Shown here in pieces: positions 1 to 11,832 of a DNA stretch of 64,000 nt. The stretch comes from Jacaranda mimosifolia (lineage: Eukaryota > Streptophyta > Magnoliopsida > Lamiales > Bignoniaceae). A model generated the notes under the pieces. That model was not told the origin of the DNA, did not search any database, and saw only the letters and a program-made list of their open reading frames with translations. A program made the translations under genes and the position numbers. Positions within the stretch are counted from its first letter, which is position 1; each line of letters begins with the position of its first letter. The stretch spans positions 40,704,230 through 40,768,229 of the forward strand of contig CM032121.1 of the NCBI GenBank assembly GCA_018894105.1, read 5' to 3'.

Positions 1-95
1 ACAAACAAACAACTATCATATTCCTCAACTCTATTTTTCAAAAATTATTTTGATAACATACTTTAATTTACAACCAAACATAGCCAATATTAAAT
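1..95. mobile_element. MITE remnant cut by the left window edge
   Basis: The segment resembles the right halves of the elements at about 2700-2855 and 59270-59385. All three have an 'acaaataactat.a.attc..caact' stretch followed by an AAAATATTTTG-like core and an ending of the type 'caattcacaaccaaacaaagcc'. It is therefore probably the 3' end of a third copy whose 5' end lies outside the window. No coding capacity. Confidence 0.45.
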
Positions 96-1105
96 TGAAT
101 TAAGTAGTCATGCCTCACCAAAATAAGAATTAATAAAAGTATTTGTCCTCTCTAGACGGTAAGATGGCCTAATATATGAAAGAATTATTTTTTGTTGACA
201 ATCCTGTTGATATTCGGATGGCATGGAGAGCACTTGTTATAGGTAGTAAGATAGCATAGATGAATATGCAATCTGGATTCTCTATTTTATTAGGTATTTT
301 ATTTTTATTTTTATTTTACAAAAGTTATAAATATTATTAATTTAAAATTAGATATACTGAATATATATTTATTAAATTGGAATATTAAATAAAATAAATA
401 ATTCAAAATAATAAAAGAAAATGCAAAAAAAAAAAAAATAGCTTGAAACATATGCTGAAATGTGTGCATGTGATGTATTTTTGTCCTAAGAATTGAAGAT
501 AAATTTCGCATTGCAATTGGATTTCAAAAATAAGATTCATATGGAAAGCTTGTGGACCAATCAATTGTTAAAGGAAGGGTACAATCTTGGACTAATTAAT
601 TGAAAATGACATTATTAAATTTTTATGAGATTTTTAAAAAATTAATTAAATAAATTAAAAAGATAATCCCCTCATCATTTATTTATTTACTTGATGTGAT
701 TGGTAGTATTTAATTAAATCAAACTTGAACTAAGATATATCCATGTGATGATTTCTTTTTCTTTTTTTCATTTTTATGGAATCCATGTGATGATTTTTTG
801 CTATGGTCATGCCACTCTATTAAATTGAAATATACTTTTTTTTTTTTTTTGAGTCTTCTTCTCTCTTTAAATAGATTTTCATTCTCTTTTTGGGTTGTAG
901 AAATGGGTTTGGGACATTAGGTTCTTTTTCATGATATATATAACGTATGAAGTTTGAACTCCAATTATGCGTGTTATTTAAAAAAAAAAAAAAGAATAAA
1001 TAAAAGTAATATTATCTTATGTATAGGGATCCAGTGATATATCTCAAGCATGGGATTATCTTGTGGAAAAGGAATATGCCTTAATAATGAAATGGGCTAG
1101 TCAGT

Positions 1106-1220
1106 AGTCGAATGACGTGGTCCGATAGCATAAATCATCCACATAATATGGGAGTTCAAGAGTTTGAATTATAACGAATTTTTGATATACATGCATGTGT
1201 TGTAAATAAAAAAAAAAAAA
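1106..1220 (+). mobile_element. tRNA-derived SINE, copy 1
   Basis: A 115-bp insert ends in a poly-A tail and is flanked by near-identical 12-bp direct repeats, GGGCTAGTCAGT (1094-1105) and GGACTAGTCAGT (1221-1232), which are target-site duplications. The body aligns with the copies at 52160 and 38608: a 'gtcgaatgacgtgg' region in the place of a tRNA A box, then 'cataatatgg', a degenerate B box (GAGTTTGAATT) and 'tacatgcatgtgttgtaaat' before the A-run. It is non-coding. The degenerate boxes suggest an older copy than the one in the ARP2 intron. Confidence 0.75.
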
Positions 1221-2475
1221 GGACTAGTCAGTTGCAATGCATTAAATATCCCTATTAATAATGCATACTTTGAAATTTTAAATTCATAAAATTATTTTAA
1301 TTAGCAAAACCATACATCTTTTAAACTAAAATTATTTTAGAATAATGCATAGACAATGAGCTTTATTAGTGTAATTAAAGTTAGGTAATAAAATGATCAT
1401 TAAACCTCATACAAACTTCACTAAAACAAACTTTTAATTCAAATCTACATATGGCTAAAAGGACCAATCATTATCACTAGTAGTTTCACTAGTCTGCCTA
1501 CATCTACTGTGGTAGCCCATAGAAATTATTAATGGTAGACAATAAATAGTATAGTACTATGAATAAGACGAAATATAATGGTGATATATTTGTGATACAA
1601 CACCTTCCAGGTGATGCCGTCTTTGATGGGGTGAAATATGTGGAGAATTTGGTGGGAAAATAGTGAATTGAGGTGAGCTTTATAGCATCATGATGTCGAT
1701 GCTCAAGCTCTCAAGAGGGTAGGGTTAAATTTGTAATTAAAACACGTCGGGCTTATCAAGTTGATTTTATTTAAGATTATCCAATGTTTAAGTTATGATG
1801 AACTTTGAGAAATAAAAATGTCGCAATTTATTAAGGAGAATAAGAATAATAAAGTGTGTATCTTGAACTAATACAGAGAAAATGTATTTATATAGATGAC
1901 TCACAAGATCGAAATTACTATGTAGCCCCTACATAACTTGGTAATGTCTATTGTAGTCTTTGGGTTATGTTAGATCTCTGTGTATCAAGTTTATGACCGA
2001 GTGGATTTTCACTGCACAAAATAATACAAAAGCTCCATTTTTTGTGGAAACGTGTTTATTTGAGTGCATTTAATGCGGATGAGATAGGTTGATGATTGTA
2101 ATTAATGCATATGAGGGATGATTATTAGAGAGCGGATCAAGCATTTAATACGATCGTCAAGCCAATTAAATGTAGTAATTTTAAAATATTCTTAACTCTC
2201 GATTAAAATTTATGTATATAAAACTTAAAATTTGACAAATATTTGACAATAGTGAGTTATCACTCTCTCAATGTGTTTTGAAAAATAAATGCAAATTTAA
2301 TGTGTGCTTTATTTCATGGGCCAAAGTATAGAGTGGGCCTTTTGCACTTGATATTTCAATTCGGTCGAGCTATTAAACAATGATAAGTCGCCACTTGCCA
2401 CCCTCTCGGCTTCTCTCCTAGTCCGTTAACAAGTAAGAGAATTCGATGTGTATTTTTTGTAGTCCAAAAGTTTTA

Positions 2476-2855
2476 GGGTTTGGTTGTTTGTAAATTATCA
2501 AAATATTTTTTAATTTTTAAAATAAAAATAAATAATCTATCGTATTCTTTTATTCTACTATCAAAAACAAAAACACACATAAAAAACCTGAAAGACCCTT
2601 CCGATTCGTTTTCTACTTATTCTCCAATATCTAATCATCTCGTTTCCCCCCCTACCCAATCTATATATGTATATACATAAATATCTTGTCCACTTTCAAA
2701 TTACAAACAAATAAATAAATTTCTTCCAATTTATGTTCCACCTACCACATAAAACATAAACAAATAACTATTACATTCTCCAACTTTATTTCCCAAAAAC
2801 TATTTTGCCAAAATATTTTGGTAAAATGCTTCAATTCATAAATAAACAAGCCCCA
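2476..2855. mobile_element. MITE, GTTTGTTTACAAA family
   Basis: A non-coding, AT-rich element of about 380 bp. The 5' end reads GGGTTTGGTTGTTTGTAAAT. The 3' end read in reverse gives GGGGCTTGTTTATTTATGAA, an imperfect terminal inverted repeat. It shares ends and internal blocks with the element at about 59019-59385. The target-site duplication is not clear, so borders are approximate. Confidence 0.5.
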
Positions 2856-3273
2856 AGCAACTAGGCATTTTTATAATGGGAATATTGATTCGGTGATAAA
2901 TGAGTTGAATTTTAATATTTTTTATTTAAATTTGAATTTGAATTAAATGAATTGAGCTTGAAAATTGAAGTTGGAATTCAATTCAAATCATTTTATTTGA
3001 TTGGAATTTTTAATTAAATTAAAGTATCAAACTTAAACTCGAGCTCGAATTTAAATTATATTTACTTTAGAAATTTTTTTAAATTAAAAACTGAATTAAA
3101 TGACTGAAAAGTCCTGTTAATAATGACAATTCAACTATTTTTTATTTAAATAAATAAAACTCCGCAGAATTATTAAAAGAAATTTACCAATAGAGACAAT
3201 TACAGCAATTAGAAATCCTAAATACGACGTTTGTTTATCACTTGAAACACACTTTCATTTCCACGCACCTCTA

Positions 3274-6200
3274 ATGGCGAGTGTACGGATTCCATCGTTG
3301 TCTCTATTTGGTTTGAGGCCACCGATTGACGGATCGTCAACTGTCTTCTCGTGTCCATCTCGCTTAAGGTTTATGCTATGTTTTGCATTTTATGTAATAT
3401 TTTCGATATCTTTTATGGAGATTATTTGAATGTACTGCATTTAACTGATTGTTTCGGAATTATATCCTACGTTTTTAACTGTTTGATTTTTTTACCTGCT
3501 TCCACTGTTTCTGATGACAGCTTCAATTCGAAAACCTTTCGAGCGCGCAGAATTGCATGTGATTATTCCTGCTTCGAAGTAAGTTCGGAGGTCCTTTCAT
3601 CGTCAGTTATTATTACTAATTTCTTATCCTGTCGCGTTGAAGTTTCCGTTTTCCTTAATGTAATTCATTTAGGTTTTCGTTACTGCACCTCGTTTCAGTT
3701 AGATGTATTTTGATTTACTCTGTTTTTGGACTTTGGCTTAAGCTGTGTGTTTAGAAGGTAGAATTTGCTGAGGAAAACGCGAAGGCTATGCTTTGGCTAG
3801 TGAGAAAATTGTGCCGATATAATTATGTAAGATTCATGTGTTTTTTTGGGATACTAATTACATTAAAACAAATATTTAGGATCAATACTTATTTTCTCCG
3901 AAAGAAGAACATGATTGGTTTTTGTTTCAATGCTTTCCCTTTTCTTTTTTTTTCATTTTTCTCAATAACATCCTAGCTCCCCCAACATAGCATGATGAAA
4001 ACATTTCATCTCGTTCAATTTTGAAGGAAAACATGATGGAGTATTTGTACAACTATAATTATGGCACATTGTTTAATCTAATGGTTTATAATGTAATCCA
4101 TAAGCTTTTCAGTATGCTCGGGCACAATCAAGGAGTGTCTAGATTTAGATTTCAAGACTTTGATCCCACTTTTCTATTTCGTTCATCGAATCCTAGATCA
4201 AACAGAATGTAAAGAATGTTTCCTTCATTTAGATTTGAAGATAAACATGAAGAAAATGCTTGATTGAATATAATTATCAGAAACATTTTTTTTTGTATAT
4301 AATGGCTCAAATTGGTACCACTGTTTGAGTACAATATATTTTCTTGCATTGCTAATATTAAACTGTCTGATTGTTGAGAACCAGAGCAATCTCTAACAAA
4401 ACTCTATTTGTTTGGTTCTCAATATACAAACTTGCCTGAGCTTTGGACTGTTGAGTGTGTCGAATGTATTTCCTTTTCCAATCATCAGTCCGAATAAAAT
4501 ATGTTCAAAAGTGAATATAATGTGTGCGTGCGAGCATCTAATAACCTTATTGAACCAAGTAAAATTCAGGGATCAAATGCTTGATCTTTTATTTCCTAAG
4601 GATTCATGAATCTGTAGACTGTAGCAAACTCTCACTTGAAATTTAAACTGAAAAAATGGACTTGTAGGATTGGAAAACATTATACCCCTTTATTTATCCA
4701 CAGCAATAGCTCTTCAGCTAAAATAACTGGAGGTAAGGAGTGGGGACATGTACACAGCTGATCAATGTTTATGTTTTGAAATTAGCATTAATTGCCTGTA
4801 CTTCTTCCTGTATCTTTCCAAGTTGTCATGAATGCCATGTTCTAAGACTGGGGAAAATATTGGTCATTGGCTCAAATATGCAATGTACTTACTGTGCAAT
4901 GATTATAATGGGAAACTTAAAGATGGATAAATTAAAGAGTACAAAAAGCAATAAGTGTTGCAAATATAAACTTGGAACCAGGTTTTTGGTTCCATAACCC
5001 CTTCTTGCTCTAACTATCCAAATAAAAGCCAATAACTCAGTTAATATTATGGGTTGATTGCAATACATGGTCATTGGTTTCTGGTCTCCTTTATCACATA
5101 AAAGTTGGTTTTATGCCGTGGTTTATGCAGTGTTGGATTTTGCTTTGTAACATTATTATCCCTTTACGTAGCATCTGGATAAAGTGTCGCTGGGACTTCT
5201 TGTCATCCATGTTGATATCTTTGCTGACTCAAATTGTTGATTGCTGATGCCAGCTTTAGAAGTCTTTTGCTGATTCCTCTATTTTGTTTCAGTTCAGTTT
5301 TTTACTTTCTGTTTATAGTAGTAGCCTAGTAGGTTTTTCGTTGTATACTGTATAAACCATATGCCATGAATAGTATCAACATTATAATGGCCCTCTCTCT
5401 CTCTCACACAGATAAAGGGCGTCAGGTATCGACCTCCAGGAACTGAGATTGATCTTTTGAATGGAATTAATTTCTCCCTTCCTGAGAAAAGGTACTTTTT
5501 CCCATAGAGAAAAGCTAAAAAGGTATAGCCTGGAATCTAATATATCTGTTCAATTTTATTGGTGGTACTCTAAAATAGTCATGCAGGAAAGGAATATTGA
5601 GTCTAAGTATAGAACCAACTCAATTCTTTTTAAGAATCTTAGGCAATGTTTGGTTTCATTTTTCTGGGAATATTTTCATTCCCCAGAAATCTAACCAAAC
5701 ATTGAAATTTTATTTTCCCACAAGGCAGCCCCTTTCGCCAAAATATTTTGAAAAAGTCCAAGATATTTCAATTACTATATATTTATATATATATATATAT
5801 ATCTATAGATATTTCCATCATTATATGTACACACCTTCCAATCATTGCCTTAACATGAGTATATATTTTTCAACATTATATTAATACAATAGCAACATCT
5901 AATATATAAAAATTGGGTGTGACACTGCTAAATAGACAAAATCTTATATGAGATGATGTTTCCAATAGAAAAATGTCCCCTTTGGAAATGAGATTAATGC
6001 ATATTTCTCCGGAAATACAGTAGCCGTTTCCAAAACAAAACAAAACACATTTTCATTTTGTTCACATTTCCCGTTGCAACTGCCAAAATTCATTTTCAAA
6101 AACATTTCCGCCCGAAGACGGCCAAAGGTTCTATTTTTCAACAGTTACGGTCTAATCAGCACTAAACATGTAACATGGAATGCATCTAAAGAAGTAGACA

Positions 6201-9200
6201 TATCATTATTGCTGGCTATTTGCCAATATTTGATATTTGACCTACTCAACCAAAGAAAACCTTATTCCAGGATTGTCTATGTACTACAATGATCCCATGC
6301 CTACAGTTTCTCTGTAGGTTGGCCATATGGACTATGGAGAATTATATAGTTATATCTTTTCTCACTTCGATTGCATTGAGGTGCAGTTTAGCAAATGCAT
6401 TCCTTCTCTATCTAAATGAATTTCTATCTTATCTTGTTATGCTTGTAGTTTTGGGCTGATCTTTGGACAAAGTGGAAGTGGAAAAACTACGCTTTTGCAG
6501 GTTCATCTCTTAATTCAGAACCTCCACTTGAATCAAGCTATTATCTTTTATTTATTTATATTTTTATCTGTGGTATTGTTTTAAATTCTCCTCACAAGAT
6601 TGACTTGCCATACAGCTGATTGCAGGATTAAGTAAACCAACATCAGGCTCAATCTATATTCAAAGATATAGTGATGATGGTCATCCGAAACAGCCTCCAG
6701 AACTGTTGCACCCTGGAAAAGTTGGTATCGTTTTCCAGTTTCCTGAAAGGTATTAACATCACTCACAATTAATTTTTTACACATTTTTCAAAATACTGCT
6801 GCTTTGGTGAAGATGTTTTTTGAATTTATGCTGCTTTGAGAAAGATCTTGCATTGCGTTATGAATTTCTATATGATAATTGAATTCTTATGTATTGCTGC
6901 CCCTATCTGTAACAGGTGAGGGTTTCAGCATTCTTGTAATTGCAAGACAATCCATTTTCTCTATTTTCCTTTTCTTTCTTTCCTTATTTTCCTCTCTCCC
7001 CCTCTCTCTCTGGTGTGTTTTTGTTTTTGCTTTTGTTTTTGTTTTTGTTTTTGTTTTTTTTTCTTTTTCTTCTTTTTCTTCTTCTTCTTCTTCTTCTTCT
7101 TCTTCTTCTTCTTCTTCTTCCCCTTCCAGGATTTGTTTCCCCTTAATTAAGAATAGGGCTTTCTTAAAAATGGTATGAATCAGAGTAGTATATTTTGTAC
7201 CTAAATTTTTTTTCTACTACCATTCGCATTATATTTCCTGTATAGTTACTCCTTTCCCAGTTAAGATAAAAAGCAGAACCTGCTTTTGTCATTTTCAGAA
7301 GTTCTTTTTCTGTACACATGTACCATCATTGCCAAATTCTCCTCTTACTTTCTTCTACCCACTTTGGGGCTTTTCGTGATATTTGAGATGTTGAGTAATC
7401 TATGTATTTAAACTTTTTTGTTGGTATTCTTTGATACCGTGAATTTCTTTAATCTAATAAAGAGCTGTTTGTGATATCTATTACCCGTTTGTCATATTAA
7501 TCTACATTTTTTTTTCTAGCCTTTCATCTTGTATTTTTTTCATGTTCGCCTTTGAATCTCTGACAAGGTATCTAAGATAATTGAATTGTTCTAGGTTTTT
7601 TGTTGCAGACAATGTTCTTGATGAAATAATATTCGGGTGGCCAAGACAAAGAGGTGGCCTGCAATTGAGAGAGCTTCTTGCTTCAAGACTCCAAAAAGCT
7701 ATGACATCGGTATCAGTTCTACTAAAGAGTGAAAGACACATTCACTGGAAAATTAATTTATTCATCAGTCACTATCTTCATCATTTAATTTTCTCAGCAT
7801 TTTTTTTTCACATAAGAGTAGTTTATACATAATTCTTACCAGTCTTTTCATGCATGTAAACCTATTAGGTTGGTCTAACTGGAATCTCTTTGGACAAAGA
7901 TCCTCAATCTCTTAGTGGCGGGTATAAACGCCGGCTTGCCCTCGCAATTCAGTTGGTAAGATTCTTTTTTATATTTATGGTACTCAATGCATGCCTTTGT
8001 TATTACTTATTAGTAAAGAAAGGTTGCAACTTGCATGTGCATGTATAGTTCTTCTTGTTTCATTGCCCAAGTGTAGATGCAATCGCATACTTGTAGTGTT
8101 GTGCATCACAAAGAATGGAACATGCCATGTATCTTTGTCCTGCCATTTGTGGGGTCTAGGAAGAGTCAGGTGTATGCGGCCTACCCCTGCATGCTGGAAA
8201 GCCATCTAACCATTCCTAGATGTGATACCTGGTCTCTAGGTCAAAATTGAGCAACTTTCGATGTGTCAAGTCTTGTCCTCATATATTTGCGTATCACTAG
8301 TCAATGGATATTTGTGTCAGTAATACTTTTCCTTTAAGGTTCTTGCTTTTCTCAGGTGCAAACTCCGGACCTGTTGATATTGGATGAGCCTCTTGCTGGT
8401 CTAGGTATGGTCATATGTGTTGTCTTATTTGATCATTTTGGCATACTATCCTCAATTATGCATTTTCTGCCCCTGCTAGGAGAAAGTCATTTTGATAGCC
8501 ATTTTTGCCTTCTGTCATACTATTCTGAATATGAGGTAATTTTGATCACATCATGTCAGGTGACAGGTTAAAAATCTTAGTCCCTTTGATTCCATAGTTT
8601 AGATCCATTTTGACTTGGTTTGCAGTTTTAGATGAAAGTAATTGGCCCCCAAAAGTAGTCTTTTAGAGCTATAGGTATCATATCATTACTTTAAGTTTGA
8701 GCATAGTTTTGGAAAAAATTCCGTTTTAGGAAATGGAGCCTTATTTTAGGACATCCCTAAAAGAAAATAGGATCAAATATCAATAAATTTGGGATAGTGG
8801 AAGTATTTGTTGCTGACCTGTCAATTAACATAACACATAGACATCTATTTCTGAATTGAGAAACTGCCGTGTGTAGGTACTTTTCAAGATAGTGAAGTTT
8901 TAATGTTGAATATTAATGTTAGTCTTTTTGTACCTCTAAGTAAATGATTGGATCGGTGGAAGCAAGTTATCTTTCAATAACATCAGTAGCTAATCTATTT
9001 ATGATGAAATAATTTGGCATTGTTTAATAACATCATTCTTGTTCTTTTTGGGGTTTCTTTAAACTTTATGTTGGTTACAAATATTTTTCTGCTTCTTGTA
9101 TGTCTTGAAGAGACATAAATTTTGACCTTGTAGAGTCATTCTTTTCTTAAGATATTGTTGAAGACAGTAAAGAAACTTTCTAGGTTTAAGCATTTAGGTA

Positions 9201-11244
9201 GATTGACCTTTTAGAAGTAGGAACCACAATGCACATATATTATTGGTCAAGCCACATCCACCCTGGGCATTTCCTGGTGTTCCTTTTAACTAATTGAGGT
9301 TGAATTTTATATAATTATGTGGATTTCTCTAGGTTTTTAGATTGATGTGATTATTGCTGTATACTAATAGAGTTAGATATCATTAATTGACGATTGGAAG
9401 ACTCAGTTTCATTTGGCATTTTGCACACTGTTCTATTCACTCTTCCTAGTTGCTTCCTGTTACATTTCCTTGTGCAAAAGAATCCTAACATTCTTTTAAA
9501 GCCTGAAATTTATCTCCTAAACTAGTCTCTGGATCATTATTCTTGCCAATGCTCAAGTTTAAATTGGATGTTCCTGGGGACCTCTTCTTTTTTGTTTATT
9601 GAAATTCTCATTTCCAATGAACTGAAAATTTGTCTATATAGATTGGAAGGCCCGTGCAGATGTTGTTAAGTTGTTGAAGGACCTGAAGAAAGAGCTAACA
9701 TTGCTTGTTGTCAGCCATGACCTTAAGTAAGTTTACTGCTGCATGTGTGAAATGGTTATTCTTATTTCTTCTTTCTTTAGGAAACTATCTTTTTTCGAAC
9801 ATTTTGCTTACCATGCTCTTTTAAATTAGATACCTGTTGTATATGTATTTTCATCCCTTTTCTTGACAACTCCTGGATGCAGAAATTAGTTGTTTATGGA
9901 TATCACGTCTTATGCAATATAGAAAGGCACTAGTCATTCTGAATCAAGTTTAATATGGGTGAACTGCATCTTTAGGTAGTATTTTATGTTGTGCATGTCA
10001 GAGCAAAATATGAGTTAGAAAAGAAAGTGCGGATGTGGGACAACTTAGATAATGAAAGCATCATAGAAGCCCTGCATGCTTCCGTTAAGTCAATATAAAA
10101 TTTGAGAATTTCTTAACACTATGTGAATCTTTTGGAAGAAATTTGTGTCTCCTCAAGCATTTGATTTTGAGAGAACATGTAACAACTTGTCGCTATTATT
10201 CATGCAGAATAGTCATACATGCCTCACCATTGCCATTACGGATAAAAGGTGATAACAATTGGCAACCTTTTATTGAAAATGGGTTACATGGTTTGAGTAT
10301 TTGAGGTGACAAGATCACGTGCGACGGCAACATGCATTGTCCTGTCATTCCTTTTTTGCACAAGAAATATGTGTAATGTTTTGAAAAGACTTTGGAAATT
10401 CTCTTAAACTTGACACCTTATAATTCATTATGTATTTTAAATCTTTGTAAGATGTTGAAAAAAATATTTGTAATACTTAAATAGTCATGATTGTTGAATT
10501 GCTTAAATATTTATATTAGTATAAAAATAATAAAAAAATTTAATTTTAATACTCTGAAGACACTCCCATACTCTATTTTTGTCATATATGACACTCTGTA
10601 CTCTCTCTTCAGCTTGACGGTATACATTTTAACTAGGAAATAAGCAGCAACTCTGAAAATATTTAAAGCGAATCAAATAGTGTAAGAACTTTTATTATTT
10701 CATTGTGCAGTGTTGTTGCTAGCAATTACTGGACATACACAGTGATTGACATGGTCCTTCGTGAGGAATTTAAGTTGCACCCCCTTATTTGTTTCCTTAA
10801 ATAAAAGTTGGTTGGCTTCCTAGAACTGTTGAAACAACCTCTGCTCCTAAAAATCTTTGTGTGGATTGTGAAAATGAAGTTATGTATTCCAAAGATAGTG
10901 TTAGTGTTCTGGACCTATCAATGGCTAGAGGAATCATGCCACAACATAGGAAATCATGTTGGTGGGTTTATAAATATGTTAATAACTTAAACTTTTAATT
11001 TCCCATTTTGGCTGCTTGTATCTTTGAGTCCACGAGCTGATGAATTGTCCATGCCTAAGCAAAGGAATAATGGCACTGGAAATGAATGCTTTCTTATTGT
11101 ATATTACTCTTTAATGCATAGTTTGTTAGATTTGTTCATGATAAGGTCTATTTATGCATCTTCAGAGAGTTGGCATCTCTTGTAGACCATTCTTGGAGGA
11201 TGGAAATGGGTGGAGGACTGAAGGGTGAATGCCTGCCTATTTGA
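3274..11244 (+). CDS. ABCI11: ABC transporter I family member 11, plastid ATPase
   Basis: This is a soluble ATP-binding-cassette subunit of the plant ABCI (NAP14-like) group, thought to act in plastids in metal or ion homeostasis. Ten exons: 3274-3368, 3521-3578, 5412-5491, 6449-6500, 6616-6749, 7595-7709, 7869-7955, 8356-8404, 9642-9726 and 11166-11244. They join in frame to 277 residues, the usual family length. Visible motifs are Walker A GQSGSGKTT (84-92), Q-loop Q136, signature LSGGY (193-197), Walker B LLILDEP (213-219) and the H-switch histidine H249 in SHD. The first ~45 residues are rich in Ser/Arg and lack the ABC fold, as expected for a transit peptide. There are no membrane segments, so a separate permease is needed. 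The protein ends 'WRMEMGG' plus a short tail. Intron 3 carries MITE-like sequence and intron 5 a pyrimidine-rich microsatellite. The gene converges with LAZY1. Confidence 0.93.
5645..6165. mobile_element. probable MITE remnant inside ABCI11 intron 3
   Basis: The segment starts with 'caatgtttggtttcattttt', the kind of end seen in the GTTTGGTTTCATTTTC elements at 31856 and 47083. It contains several 'cattttcattt' and 'ggaaatg' blocks and a (TA)n run near 5777-5803. The right border and target-site duplication are not clear, so it is called a remnant. It lies wholly in the intron and does not touch splice sites. Confidence 0.35.
7020..7121 (+). repeat. (TTTTTG)n/(TTC)n microsatellite in ABCI11 intron 5
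   Basis: A run of TTTTTG-type units passes directly into about fifteen TTC/TCT triplets ending near 7121. It lies about 475 bp upstream of exon 6. It is non-coding; the Ser/Leu/Phe-rich open frames seen across it are products of the repeat. Confidence 0.9.
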
Positions 11245-11832
11245 TGCATATATCTAGCTACCTAATCAACTAATGGTGCTGCAATTGAGGATTTGAGGTA
11301 TGGCTATTAGGCTTCTAGTTCAATACCTACGCCTTTTCCAGGCATATTTTCATTAACTGGAATATTAGACGTGCGTAAAATTAAATACAGCTTCCAAAGG
11401 AAAGAGGTGCTGATATTAGTTTCTCTTGATGATTGTTCTTGTGTAGTGGAAAGCCTTTGAAATGAACAATTGAGAAAAACTACATATATGCAAGGCCTCA
11501 AAGATGATATTTTTGCTAGTGTTCCATGTCATATAATAATCCTGACTCAAGCGCTTAATACATTCAACAGGAGTAGCTTTCTGACTTTTTCAGCAACTGA
11601 AGTTCACTTGTAAAGAAGAACCAATAATCAAATACTGCATTATCATCCACTACTCCATTACTTCATAGAAAAGCACACGGGATAGAAGAGTCCTATTTTA
11701 TTTTTTTGTCTAAACTATCCAAGTCACACCTTGACTATTTAATAAGGTCACTAAAGTACATACTTGGGCAAACTCCACGTTGACACTCGAACAGGATGAG
11801 GCTGCTTGCCTTTGCTTTTAGTGTTTCTGCCC
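11245..11832. other. convergent gap between ABCI11 and LAZY1
   Basis: This 588-bp stretch lies between the stop codons of two tail-to-tail genes and should hold both 3' UTRs and polyadenylation sites. I see no gene, tRNA or transposon end in it. Confidence 0.7.

Larger units (their letters stand above)
1..3273. other. AT-rich intergenic DNA upstream of ABCI11
   Basis: No gene is recognised here. The stretch is AT-rich with many poly-A/T runs and only short open frames without family resemblance. It contains a SINE at 1106-1220, the tail of a MITE at the left edge (1-95) and a fuller copy of the same MITE family at about 2476-2855. The part from about 1560 to 2450 is less AT-rich and looks like old repeat DNA, but I could not find terminal repeats or coding remnants in it. 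The last few hundred bases should hold the ABCI11 promoter; no clear TATA box is visible. Confidence 0.6.

Noticed and set aside
6879..7178. Ser/Phe/Leu-rich open frames
   Set aside because: They run through the (TTTTTG)n/(TTC)n microsatellite in ABCI11 intron 5; low-complexity artefact.
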